Shown: positions 26,913-35,051, numbered from the stretch's first letter. The stretch is 64,000 bases of DNA from Myxococcales bacterium (GCA_020632975.1 JACKEL010000004.1:62001-126000), one strand, 5' to 3'. Notes: generated from the letters alone by a model not told the origin. Translations and numbers: made by a program.

Positions 26913-27214
26913 CCTTGCAGGCTCCATCTTTCGGTTTTTGTTTTGTCTTGATGACGGTTTCAACATAAAAGACCTTGGCTTGGTTTCACTTGTCTTCTTT
27001 TTCTTATGCGTCGTGGGATTCTTTGATGCCTTGTAAGAGGCATGACGTTGACACAGGCTTTCTTTGCTTGTTAGTTTGTGGGCGCCAATCTGACAAAAGA
27101 TCTTGTGGAGATCAAGAAGTCTTCGGGTGTTCGGTCGATTTGGTGCTTTATGGAAAGACGCCAATCCGAGCAAGGGATCTTGTGGATATCAAGATAAGGG
27201 GCTTGAGGAGGATC
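26913..27214. other. Divergent intergenic region, 302 bp
   Basis: It lies between the lipoprotein (minus) and the polytopic membrane protein (plus). It holds the 35-bp direct repeat at 27083-27194. Open frames running through it have no ribosome-binding sites; no gene is supported. Confidence 0.5.
27083..27194 (+). repeat. Imperfect ~35-bp direct repeat in a gene leader
   Basis: Copy 1 (27083-27117) and copy 2 (27159-27194) share CGCCAATC, then after a variable 10-11 bases TCTTGTGGA and ATCAAGA, starting 76 bases apart. Copy 2 ends 20 bases before the ATG at 27215. It may be duplicated leader or operator sequence. Confidence 0.7.
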
Positions 27215-28447
27215 ATGGTAGCGGCGAGCGGACAGCGCAAAAAAACATCGACATCGCTATGGTTTGGGGGGCGTGGGTTCGACCTTTCCTTTTTCCATGT
27301 GCCGATCTGGTTGTGTTGGTTATCTTTGTTGTTGGTGCCCAACTCTTTGTTGCAAGCCAAGATGCCGATCTGGGGCTGGGTTTTGATCGTCTTGTTGATC
27401 GATGTGGGCCATGTCTGGGCGACGATCTTTCGGACGTATCTCGATCCAGAACATCGAGAAAGAAACAAAGATATCTTGTTTTGGATCCCCGTGTTGTGTT
27501 TTGCGGGGGCGTGGTCGTTGGCGTATCTTTCGGATGATCTGTTTTGGCGGGTGTTGGCTTACATCGCGCTTTATCACTTCATCAAGCAACAATATGGGGT
27601 GACCGCACTCTATCATGGCCGTCTTTACGGGGCTTTGTTTGCAGGTGTTGGCGACGAAGAACGCGAAAAACGCCGTCGTTGGTTGGATCGCATCAAGTTT
27701 TGGGACAAGGTTTGTATCTACATCGCGACGGGATTTCCTGTTCTCTACTGGCATACACACCTACCTCGAAAGATCAGTTGGTTTTCGCAAGGGGACTTTG
27801 TTTCGTGGTTGATGTGGAGCCAACAGATCCAAGTGGGACTTGGTCAAAGTGTGTACGATCTGCTGGTCTATGCCTTTGTCACGGTGTGGGTGGCTTCGGC
27901 GATGGGGTGGCTATGGCTGCATCTGCGGACGGCCCAGCTCTATGGCATCGATATACCTTGGGGCAAGATCTTTTGGGTGTGTGGGACATACTTGAACTGG
28001 TACATCGGGATCGTCCACTTTGACTCGCCCTTTGCTTTTGCGCTGACCAATGTCATCGCGCATGGCATCCCTTATTATGGTTTGGTGTATCTCTATACAG
28101 AAAATGCTTGGCGAGATCCTGAGCGTATCCAAAGGCTTGCGATGCAAAGTTGGCAACCTTATTTGGCGCGACGGGTTTTTTCTGTGGCGTTGTTTGCGGT
28201 GCCTGTTTTGTTTTTGTCGTTTTGGGAAGAATACTTGTGGGATCTTTTGGTGCACGGTCGAGAACACATGGCTTTTTACGGGGCCTTTTTGCGCTACCCG
28301 ATGGCTGCGGTCAAAGATCCCTATTGGCGGTCTTTTTGGATTGCGATGTTGTCTGTACCCCAAGCGACACATTATTTTCTGGATGGGTTTTTGTGGAAAG
28401 CGACCCCTCGAAATCCTTCATTAAAACGCTATCTTGGTTTTGGTTGA
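27215..28447 (+). CDS. Polytopic membrane protein with conserved-looking His motifs, unknown function
   Basis: 410 aa from ATG 27215, fixed by GAGGAGGATC. There are about eight to nine hydrophobic helices. Histidines and acids sit near helix ends: DVGHVWATIFRTYLDP, ALYHFIKQQYG, GIVHFDSPFAFA, TNVIAHGIPYYGL and PQATHYFLDG. Such a spread of intramembrane His residues is reminiscent of membrane-bound di-iron enzymes or Brp/Blh-like carotenoid oxygenases, but I cannot match a full family signature, so function is not assigned. The gene is alone in its strand block, followed by a small secreted protein. Confidence 0.75.
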   Translation: MVAASGQRKKTSTSLWFGGRGFDLSFFHVPIWLCWLSLLLVPNSLLQAKMPIWGWVLIVLLIDVGHVWATIFRTYLDPEHRERNKDILFWIPVLCFAGAWSLAYLSDDLFWRVLAYIALYHFIKQQYGVTALYHGRLYGALFAGVGDEEREKRRRWLDRIKFWDKVCIYIATGFPVLYWHTHLPRKISWFSQGDFVSWLMWSQQIQVGLGQSVYDLLVYAFVTVWVASAMGWLWLHLRTAQLYGIDIPWGKIFWVCGTYLNWYIGIVHFDSPFAFALTNVIAHGIPYYGLVYLYTENAWRDPERIQRLAMQSWQPYLARRVFSVALFAVPVLFLSFWEEYLWDLLVHGREHMAFYGAFLRYPMAAVKDPYWRSFWIAMLSVPQATHYFLDGFLWKATPRNPSLKRYLGFG

Positions 28448-28566
28448 GAGAGAGCGCTGTCCAAAAAGAGGGTACTTTTTTTGAATGAAATAGGTTCCTC
28501 TCCACGTCGAACCGTGACACAACCATCCTTGTTGGAAAGGATCGTGTAGGAGAGCGGAGGCGCAAG

Positions 28567-28974
28567 ATGCGTTGGTGGATTGTTATCATGGTGTTGTTTG
28601 GGCTAGGTTTTTTGCCTGTTGAGGCAAAGGCCAATTGTCCCAAGGTACGCCGCAAAGCGTGTCGCGATGGATGGCGGCCCGTCTTGGAGACTTATCGGCA
28701 TCGTGGCCGATCTTGTAAGCGTTGGACCTGTCGCAAGCCGCGTTGCCCTGTGGCGCGCAAACGTTCTTGTCCTGCGGGTCGCTCTCCCGTCAAGATCGCT
28801 TACCGACATCGTGGAAATCTTTGTTATCGTTGGATCTGTCCCCCCAATATCCGTGCTTTTTGTCCCCCGTTGCGCTCGATCTTTTGTCGTTCGGGCACCA
28901 AGCGAGTTCGCGTAAGTTACGCTTATCGCGGGCGACGTTGTTGGCGTTGGATTTGTCGTTCGACGCGACGATGA
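28567..28974 (+). CDS. Small secreted Cys/Arg-rich three-repeat protein
   Basis: 135 aa, ATG 28567 with GGAG/GGAGG just upstream. A clean signal peptide (WWIVIMVLFGLGFLPVEAKA) is followed by three roughly 37-aa units with the pattern CPxxRxxxCxxGxxPVxxxYRHRGxxCxRWxC. Each unit has four cysteines that could form two disulfides. The mature protein is strongly basic. I do not recognise the family. A hairpin (ATCCTT with AAGGAT, 28525-28542) lies in its leader. It could be a structural wall component or a cationic antimicrobial-type protein; both are guesses. Confidence 0.75.
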   Translation: MRWWIVIMVLFGLGFLPVEAKANCPKVRRKACRDGWRPVLETYRHRGRSCKRWTCRKPRCPVARKRSCPAGRSPVKIAYRHRGNLCYRWICPPNIRAFCPPLRSIFCRSGTKRVRVSYAYRGRRCWRWICRSTRR

Positions 28975-29027
28975 TCTTCTGAGCTTGCGGAGAGACGGGG
29001 ATTTGGGATAAAGGGGCAGGGGTTCGA

Positions 29028-29714
29028 TTAAGGTAGTTTGGTTCCGCTGCGATTCCAACGAAAAGACCAAGCCTTCGGGTTGCGTGACCACAAGACGCGC
29101 ACTGCTTTGGCTTGGAGTTGTTTGTAAGGCACCGCGCCAAATATGCGGCTGTCTCCGCTATGATCGCGGTTGTCTCCCATTGCAAAGAAGTGTCCTTTGG
29201 GGATCGTTCGAGGCACCATATCACGCAGAAAAGACTGTCTCGAATCAAATTGCACGATGTATTGGTGGGCACCGTTGGTTTCGAGGCGATAGAGATAAGG
29301 GCCTTTTTGGATGGCTTGGGCTTGAGGAAGTGGTTTACCGTTTCGGATCAGCTGCCCACCGCGAATCTCTAGGCGATCTCCACCCACTGCGACCACACGC
29401 TTCAATAACATCGTTTGTGGATCTCGTGGATCGACAAAGACCACGATGTCCCCGTGAGACGGGGCTTTTTGCGGTGTGATATGGACCTCTGTAAAAGGAA
29501 GCTTCCAACCATAGCTATGTTGGAAGGCAAACAGCCGATCCCCTGTGTAAACACTCGGCTCCATCGAGCCTGAAGGGACATAATAGGTCGCTGCAAAGGA
29601 AGATCGGACGGCAAGTGCAACAAGAAAGAAGGCTGCTATACGCAAAGCTTCAAGAAGAAACCCCTTGTATCGCGGGACTGAGAGACCTGTTGTGGGGTGT
29701 TTGTTTGGTTCCAT
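29028..29714 (-). CDS. lepB: Signal peptidase I
   Basis: 228 aa, ATG 29714 with GGAGGAAGAAG upstream. An N-terminal TM helix (about 20-42) precedes the catalytic Ser50 in PSGSMEPS and the general base Lys105 in LLKRVVAVGGD; box E MGDNRDHSGDSR is also complete. The enzyme cleaves signal peptides of non-lipoproteins on the periplasmic face. With a single TM it resembles Gram-positive and many delta-group enzymes rather than E. coli LepB, which has two. Both flanking genes encode small exported basic repeat proteins. Confidence 0.95.
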   Translation of the reverse strand: MEPNKHPTTGLSVPRYKGFLLEALRIAAFFLVALAVRSSFAATYYVPSGSMEPSVYTGDRLFAFQHSYGWKLPFTEVHITPQKAPSHGDIVVFVDPRDPQTMLLKRVVAVGGDRLEIRGGQLIRNGKPLPQAQAIQKGPYLYRLETNGAHQYIVQFDSRQSFLRDMVPRTIPKGHFFAMGDNRDHSGDSRIFGAVPYKQLQAKAVRVLWSRNPKAWSFRWNRSGTKLP

Positions 29715-29723
29715 CTTCTTCCT

Positions 29724-29751
29724 CCATGTTTGAGATTGTGCTAAAACATGG
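29724..29751. promoter_or_regulatory. Perfect inverted repeat, possible operator between lepB and the 29860 gene
   Basis: CCATGTTT (29724-29731) and AAACATGG (29744-29751) form an 8-bp inverted repeat with a 12-base spacer, right upstream of the lepB ribosome-binding site and in the divergent promoter region. The size fits a dimeric regulator site; a hairpin in the lepB leader is the alternative. Confidence 0.4.
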
Positions 29752-29859
29752 CCACTCTATTTTTTATTCCCAGCGGTGATGAATCAATCGCCCGACTTTG
29801 CGTCAGAAGATGCAAGCTCGCAACCATTTGACTCTACAGTACAACTAAGGAGGGCCCTC

Positions 29860-30630
29860 GTGTTTGTGCGACGACTTTTGATTTCTGCAGCGCTTACTTT
29901 TTCCATGTTTTTTGGGGGAGCTTCGTTGTTTGCGCAACAAGCTCACGCCAGTGTCCGCGACATCACGATGAGCGTTAGCTTGCTCTATCGAAACGGTCGC
30001 AGCAAGCGGTTCATCTGGAAACTCCGTTACTATCCTGCCACGGGTTTGTGTATCGGGCGAGTTCGAGATCGCGATGGTTTCGCCAACTTCGATGGGTCTT
30101 ATGATCCTGTTTCTCGCGTTTTTCGATTGGTCAAGCATTATCCCAATCGTACACGTGGGCGAAAGCGTTACTACTACACAGGCCGCCGCTTAGGAAAGCG
30201 TAAGGTGATGGGAACCGCACGTTTTGACTCTCACTTTGGGCGGAAATATGCGGACTGGACAGCCACTGTTTTGTTCTCCAAGTCTGTGTATCGTCCTCGC
30301 TACCGCAAGATCCACTTCCGCGGAAAGTTGAATTACATCAACAGCCGCGAAGCCAACAAGCGCTTTAGCTGGACCTTGAAATACGATGCAGACTCAGGGG
30401 TTTGTATTGGGACTGTGACGGATCGTGATGGTTTCGCGACCTTCAATGGTACATACGATCGTGTGACGCGACGTTTTTACTTGGTGAAACACTTCAAGTA
30501 TCGTCGCCGCGGACGTAACAAGTACTATTACAAAGGTCGGATTATCGGGGGGCGTTTCTTTGGAACGGCTCACTTTGATTCGTTCTACGGTCGTCGCTAC
30601 GCGACTTGGCGTGCGAAAAAACTCTTCTAA
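29860..30630 (+). CDS. Exported basic protein with two ~100-aa repeats
   Basis: 256 aa from a GTG at 29860. GTG is preferred over an ATG at 29779 because a textbook AAGGAGG stands at 29847-29853, six bases upstream, and the protein then begins with a proper signal peptide (RRLLISAALTFSMFFGGASL, cleavage near AHA-SV). The mature part is a duplication: each half contains RFxWxLxYxxxxGxCIG, DRDGFAxFxGxYDxVxR, a KYYYxGR-type Arg/Tyr segment, and GTAxFDSxxGRxYAxW. It is very Arg/Tyr-rich. Unrecognised family. Its stop overlaps the convergent ABC-F stop. Confidence 0.8.
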   Translation: MFVRRLLISAALTFSMFFGGASLFAQQAHASVRDITMSVSLLYRNGRSKRFIWKLRYYPATGLCIGRVRDRDGFANFDGSYDPVSRVFRLVKHYPNRTRGRKRYYYTGRRLGKRKVMGTARFDSHFGRKYADWTATVLFSKSVYRPRYRKIHFRGKLNYINSREANKRFSWTLKYDADSGVCIGTVTDRDGFATFNGTYDRVTRRFYLVKHFKYRRRGRNKYYYKGRIIGGRFFGTAHFDSFYGRRYATWRAKKLF

Positions 30631-32441
30631 TCTTCTCCGTTTGCTTTTGCTTCCAACTCTCCCCACCGTGCATAAAGCCGCTCCACTTCTTTCTGTGCCG
30701 TCTCCATCTCTTTGTAGCTTTCTTGAATCTTGACAGGATCGCTCGCAACCTTCGGATCTTGTAGGCGTTCATGACATGCTTCGAGGTGTTCCTCGGCCAT
30801 CATGATCTTTTCCTCCATCTGCTCAAACTCTTTTTGCTCCATGTAGGTGAGCGTGCTTTTCTTCTTTTTGGGTGGAGGACTTGCAGGTGTAGAGGTGGTT
30901 TGTTTTTGAACGCGTTTTTGGCTTTTGCGGTGACTTTCCCATTGGGTATAGCCTGCAAAATAGCCGTTGCTTCCGTCTTCTTCAAAGCTCAAGACCACAT
31001 CCGTGACATTGTCGAGGATATAACGGTCGTGGGTAATCAAGACGAGCGCGCCTTGGAACTCCAACAAACTTTCTTCCAAAAGCTCCAAGGTGGGGATGTC
31101 GAGGTCGTTGGTGGGCTCGTCCATCAAAAGGATATCCGCAGGCTGGAGCATCAAACGGGCCAGTTGGATACGCGCTTGCTCTCCCCCTGAAAGCAGGCCA
31201 ACCTTGATCCCCAGCTGCTCATCTCGAAAGAGAAAACGACGCGCCCAACTCACGACGTGCATGGGTTTGCCTTGGTAGATCACACGGTCATTTTCGGATG
31301 CTAGGGCTTCTTGGAGCGTCTGTTGAAGATCCAATGAGGCGCGATCTTGCTCGAAACGCAAGATCTGAAGCTGATCTGCCCGTTGGATGGTGCCTTCGTC
31401 GGGTTCAAGCTCTCCCGCCAAAAGTTTGAGCAAGGTCGTTTTCCCCGAACCGTTCGTCCCAATCAGGCCCAAACGCATCCCTGGACGCAGTTGGAGATTG
31501 AGGCCCGAAAACAGTTTGCGCCCGCCCATCGACTTGCCCACGCCTTTGGCGACAAGCAGTTCTTTGGTTTTGCGTCCTGTGTCATCCAAGGCGATCTGAG
31601 CGTTGCGTTGGTTTGCGCTTTGGCGCTCTCGAACATTGGAGAGTTCTTGGATCAGTCGTTCGGCTTCTTGGATGCGAGCGCGCGCCTTGGTTGTACGCGC
31701 TTTGGGGCCTCGTTGGAGCCATTCTGTTTCGCGGCGGACCTTGCTTGAGAGCGACTGTTCTTGACTCGCAAGGGCTTGTAAGTATTCGTCTCGCTGGATA
31801 AGGAATCGCTCGTAATTCCCATCGCTGCGGAACAACCCGCCCTCATAGATGGCGTTGAGTTCCATGACTGCGGTGGTGGCGCGCTCCAAGAAGAAACGGT
31901 CGTGGGTGATGACCAAAAAGGCGAACCCACCTTGGCGCAAGAGTTCTTCGAGCCACAAGATCCCTTCCACATCAAGGTGGTTGGTGGGTTCGTCGAGCAA
32001 AAGCAGGTCGGGCTCTGTGGCCAAAGAACGGGCGATATCAAGGCGCTTTTTCCATCCACCCGAAAGATGCGATGCTTTTTGCGAAGGGTCGCGAAATCCC
32101 GCACGACTCAAAGCGATCTGGACATTCACTTGCTTTTGCAACTCGTCCAAAGGAAGGGATTGAACCGCTTCTTTAAGGATGTCTTCGATGCTCATGTCCT
32201 CGGGAAATCGCGAGACTTGGGGCACGTAGCTCATGCGCGTGTCGCGGCGTAGCGAACGGCTCCCATCATCGGGGGTTTCCAAGCCTGCGAGGATCTTGAG
32301 TAGCGTGGACTTTCCCGCACCGTTTGGACCGATGAGACCGATGCGATCTCCCTCAAAGATCCCCATGGAAAGTCCTTCAAATAACACGCGTCCTTGCATG
32401 GACTTTTTGATTTGTTGGCAACTCAACAGCACTTCGGCCAT
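30627..32441 (-). CDS. uup: ABC-F ATPase, Uup type
   Basis: 604 aa with two ATP-binding cassettes and no membrane segments. NBD1 has GPNGAGKST, signature LSGGWKK and LLLLDEPTNHLD; NBD2 has GTNGSGKTT, LSGGEQAR and LLMDEPTNDLD. The C-terminal about 90 residues form a coiled-coil hairpin (LTYMEQKEFEQMEEKI, AQKEVERLYARWGELEAKAN) matching the Uup-type extension, which in E. coli binds DNA and ribosomes. ABC-F proteins act on the ribosomal E-site in translation rescue; Uup is tied to transposon excision and ribosome quality. Its TAG stop shares bases with the TAA of the convergent gene (30627-30630, CTAA). Confidence 0.9.
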   Translation of the reverse strand: MAEVLLSCQQIKKSMQGRVLFEGLSMGIFEGDRIGLIGPNGAGKSTLLKILAGLETPDDGSRSLRRDTRMSYVPQVSRFPEDMSIEDILKEAVQSLPLDELQKQVNVQIALSRAGFRDPSQKASHLSGGWKKRLDIARSLATEPDLLLLDEPTNHLDVEGILWLEELLRQGGFAFLVITHDRFFLERATTAVMELNAIYEGGLFRSDGNYERFLIQRDEYLQALASQEQSLSSKVRRETEWLQRGPKARTTKARARIQEAERLIQELSNVRERQSANQRNAQIALDDTGRKTKELLVAKGVGKSMGGRKLFSGLNLQLRPGMRLGLIGTNGSGKTTLLKLLAGELEPDEGTIQRADQLQILRFEQDRASLDLQQTLQEALASENDRVIYQGKPMHVVSWARRFLFRDEQLGIKVGLLSGGEQARIQLARLMLQPADILLMDEPTNDLDIPTLELLEESLLEFQGALVLITHDRYILDNVTDVVLSFEEDGSNGYFAGYTQWESHRKSQKRVQKQTTSTPASPPPKKKKSTLTYMEQKEFEQMEEKIMMAEEHLEACHERLQDPKVASDPVKIQESYKEMETAQKEVERLYARWGELEAKANGED

Positions 32442-32594
32442 CGTCGATGATCCTCGCTTTTTTCTTGAGGTGGCCTTTCCACCTCGTCCGTTGTTGTTCG
32501 CGGATACGTTCTAGCGTGTCATGTCATTCTTGGCAAATCGTTTGGGGAACCTTATGCTGTGGCGAAGCCTTGTTGAGATGGAAAGGACAAAGCC

Positions 32595-32936
32595 ATGCTG
32601 CTTTGGTTGAGACAACAAAAGAAAAATCCACCCCCCGAAAAAAAGCTCGACCCACGTTGGGTTTGGGGGTTTTTGGGGCTGTTGTTGATCGTCACTTCTT
32701 TGGGGATGTGGGTGGATACGCATCTTCCTCCTGAAGCAAGAGAAGGACTCGGGATCCATCGCGCTGATTTCTCACATGAACAAGCCATGACCTTCGTTGT
32801 TCTCTTGGGAGCAGGCGCGTCGTTGGTTGTGCGATGGCGCTCTCGATATGGATTTATGATCCGCTATGCTGTCTATTGGCTGGCCATCGCTGGCGTTTTT
32901 CTGGCGGGATACGCGGCCTGGTGGGGGATTTTATAA
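32595..32936 (+). CDS. Small membrane protein, unknown function
   Basis: 113 aa, ATG 32595 with AAAGGA upstream. A basic, Pro-rich N-terminus (QQKKNPPPEKK) leads to three hydrophobic helices: WGFLGLLLIVTSLGMWV, MTFVVLLGAGASLVV and YAVYWLAIAGVFLAGYAAW. No family recognised. It is followed by the REP-like hairpin cluster. Confidence 0.65.
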   Translation: MLLWLRQQKKNPPPEKKLDPRWVWGFLGLLLIVTSLGMWVDTHLPPEAREGLGIHRADFSHEQAMTFVVLLGAGASLVVRWRSRYGFMIRYAVYWLAIAGVFLAGYAAWWGIL

Positions 32937-32941
32937 GGATT

Positions 32942-33106
32942 GGGCGACCGCGAAGGTTCGCCCGTGGAATGAAACTGGATATCGAATATCCCGTTATATC
33001 TGGGGCGGGCCTCCGTGCCCGCCCGATGGAATGAAATCGAATATCCCGTTATATCAGGGGTGGGCCTCCGCGCCCGCCCGAACCCATCCCGCATATCCCG
33101 AGGATA
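32942..33106. repeat. REP-like cluster of three GC-rich hairpins with conserved spacers
   Basis: Hairpin 2 pairs GGGCGGGC (33003-33010) with GCCCGCCC (33017-33024) over the loop CTCCGT. Hairpin 3 pairs GGGTGGGC (33058-33065) with GCCCGCCC (33072-33079) with one G-U. A diverged first copy is GGGCGA...TCGCCC at 32942-32963. The spacers repeat TGGAATGAAA and TCGAATATCCCGTTATATC. It lies between convergent genes. Palindromes with a GGGCGGGC-CTCCGT-GCCCGCCC core occur as dispersed repeats in many bacterial genomes (from memory), so this is probably a REP/RAYT-type element. Confidence 0.75.
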
Positions 33107-34222
33107 TCAGTACGGCGGAAACAGTCGTCGAAAGCCGTGGAAAAGAACGACGAGGAGAAAGAAAAAGTTCCGCAGTGGAAGGAGGGGCCATGCGAGGGGG
33201 ATCGGCGTGTGCGTTTCTTTGTGGAGGGCATCAGCAAGGCGCTCCATCCAGACGAGAGAACGGGGGGTTTCGCGCAGTCCTTGCGTCCAAGTCTGTGGAA
33301 AGGTCGTGAGTGGGGTGGCGGCACCTGCGATACCTCCAGCGATGGCACCTACAGTATCTGTATCACCTCCCAACTTGACCGCAGTTTCGATGGTTCCTCG
33401 AAAGTCTCCTAGATGTCGAAGCCAACAGTAGATCGCGACGGGTACGGTGTGGTTGATGTAGCCCGTTACGCCGCGTTGCAGGCCCATCGCTTTCATAAGC
33501 TCCTTGGGATCGGCATCTTGGCGCATGTGATCTCGCACAAGTTTCATGTTGTGCTGTAGGATTTCTCCTTCAATATGGGGGGCGAGCTTTTCCCAAAAGT
33601 GTTCAATCTTGCGGTTGGATGGGTCCCATAGCGTACTTTGTGCATGGAGGCGAGTGGCGTAGGCAACCAAATAGGCGCCTGCTTCAGCTTGTGGGTCAGT
33701 GTGTGTAAGGCGCGTGCTTGCGCGCACAAAGGTCCGCATCTGAGGGAGATCTTTGCAAAGCAGGCCAAGGATGGGGGCGCGCATGGCGGGTCCGTTCCCT
33801 GCGGAGTAGATGCCGCTGCGTGTGGGAGGAAAGCCTACCCATAGTTTGAGGAGCGCTCGAAGCGTTGCAAAGCCCACACCTGCGGGGAGTCCCAACAACC
33901 AGCCGCGCAGCCGCCAGGCCAAGGAACGCCCGAAGCGTTGGGGATCATGGTTGGCGGCGAGCCATGCTTGTGCGGTCATGCAGTGGTGTTCTGTATCGTC
34001 GCTGACCATGCCAAAGTGGCCGATTAGCCGATGTTCTAGTGGGCCTTCTCCAAAGAGCCGAGCGGCACGACGTGGAGAGACGCCTTCGCGGGGCAGGCCG
34101 ATCGCATCGCCTAGGGCAAGGCCCCATAGACAGGCTTGGAGTTGTTCTTTGGTAACTTGGAGTGGTTGGGTATCATGGGTTGTGGGTGTTGAAGTGAGAG
34201 CCGTTTGTTGAGAGGGAGCCAT
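33107..34222 (-). CDS. ADP-ribosylglycohydrolase (DraG) family protein
   Basis: 371 aa from ATG 34222 (AAAGAAAAG upstream); an ATG at 34279 would add 19 residues but has no Shine-Dalgarno. The family's metal-binding motifs are present: GLALGDAIGLPREG near the N-terminus, VSDDTEHHCMTAQ, and LGGDTDTVGAIAGGIAGA near the C-terminus, giving the acidic residues that hold two Mg ions. The enzyme would remove ADP-ribose from proteins or small molecules. Unusually, the last about 25 residues are very hydrophobic and end with basic and aromatic residues (NFFFLLVVLFHGFRRL), like a membrane tail anchor. No DraT-type transferase is seen nearby. Confidence 0.88.
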   Translation of the reverse strand: MAPSQQTALTSTPTTHDTQPLQVTKEQLQACLWGLALGDAIGLPREGVSPRRAARLFGEGPLEHRLIGHFGMVSDDTEHHCMTAQAWLAANHDPQRFGRSLAWRLRGWLLGLPAGVGFATLRALLKLWVGFPPTRSGIYSAGNGPAMRAPILGLLCKDLPQMRTFVRASTRLTHTDPQAEAGAYLVAYATRLHAQSTLWDPSNRKIEHFWEKLAPHIEGEILQHNMKLVRDHMRQDADPKELMKAMGLQRGVTGYINHTVPVAIYCWLRHLGDFRGTIETAVKLGGDTDTVGAIAGGIAGAATPLTTFPQTWTQGLRETPRSLVWMERLADALHKETHTPIPLAWPLLPLRNFFFLLVVLFHGFRRLFPPY

Positions 34223-34544
34223 ACGCGTTTCTTTTCTTTGAAGAAAAGGAAGATTTGCAGTGACAAACCTTCGAATCATGATGAGTTGCGATTATATTGG
34301 GAGGGTCTTTGCCCCTCAAGTTACGTCTTTCACTTGTATTTGCAAGGCTTCGCTCGTTTTTGATACGAGCATCGCGCGTGAAGTGGTTTGGGATGGAGGC
34401 CGAGAGTGGCAGGCGGACTGGGGGCTTTTAATGGCCTTTGGGTAAGGAGCGTGCGAACCTTTCCGTGGGTTGCAACGTCCAAGTCGCCGTGTCTGGCTTT
34501 GGCCAGCATGTAGAAGATTTGTTTGAGAATAAAGGAACATAGTG
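34223..34544. other. Divergent intergenic region, 322 bp
   Basis: It separates the DraG-type gene (minus) from arfB (plus). It contains a perfect inverted repeat GCTCGT (34352-34357) / ACGAGC (34365-34370) with a 7-base loop. A 61-codon open frame here has no ribosome-binding site and is not called. Confidence 0.45.
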
Positions 34545-34979
34545 ATGTTTACATCAGAAGAAATAGAGATCCAACCTGGTTTGTCTATCCCTTACGCGGA
34601 ACTTGAGTTTCGTTATGCGCGTAGCGGTGGGCCAGGGGGTCAACACGTCAATAAAGTAGAAAGCAAGGTCTTGTTGTTCTTCAATATCGCCTCGTCTCCA
34701 TCGTTAAGCGACGAACAGCGGGCGTTATTGTTGGAGCGTTTGCATACACGCCTCGACAAAGAGGGGGTGTTGCAAGTGACCTCCCAACAATATCGTAGCC
34801 AGCATCGCAATCGAGAAGAAGCGATCGTGCGTTTCCAGTCTTTGCTTGCAGAAGCACTGACGGAACAAGCAGAGCGCAAGCCCACCAAGGTCCCTCGCTC
34901 CATCGTTCGTCGTCGACTTGAAAACAAACGCCAACAATCGCAGCGCAAGCAAGATCGCGGTTGGCGTTGGGACGGATAA
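34545..34979 (+). CDS. arfB: Peptidyl-tRNA hydrolase ArfB (YaeJ), ribosome rescue
   Basis: 144 aa from ATG 34545; AAGGA lies at 34532-34536. A GTG one codon earlier is also possible. The RF-like domain has SGGPGGQHVNKVESKV with catalytic GGQ at 31-33, followed by a basic C-terminal tail (IVRRRLENKRQQSQRKQ) that in ArfB enters the empty mRNA channel of stalled ribosomes. The length is right for ArfB and too short for RF1/RF2. It frees stalled non-stop ribosomes by hydrolysing peptidyl-tRNA. Confidence 0.93.
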   Translation: MFTSEEIEIQPGLSIPYAELEFRYARSGGPGGQHVNKVESKVLLFFNIASSPSLSDEQRALLLERLHTRLDKEGVLQVTSQQYRSQHRNREEAIVRFQSLLAEALTEQAERKPTKVPRSIVRRRLENKRQQSQRKQDRGWRWDG

Positions 34980-35051
34980 CCTCGATGGATCTAATGTTAT
35001 GGGGTGGGGTGTCTTCTTTGGTTGCGGGTGGTTTGGGCTTTTTCGTAGGTT

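Noticed and set aside
25926..26951. 341-codon plus-strand frame in the second MopE lipoprotein
   Set aside because: Antisense shadow; the minus-strand product has a signal sequence and MopE motif.
28462..28481. AAAAAG/CTTTTT hairpin after the membrane protein as a terminator
   Set aside because: Pure A/T stem with a tiny GC core; too weak to call.
34260..34445. 61-codon open frame upstream of arfB
   Set aside because: No ribosome-binding site, overlaps a divergent promoter region, no family.
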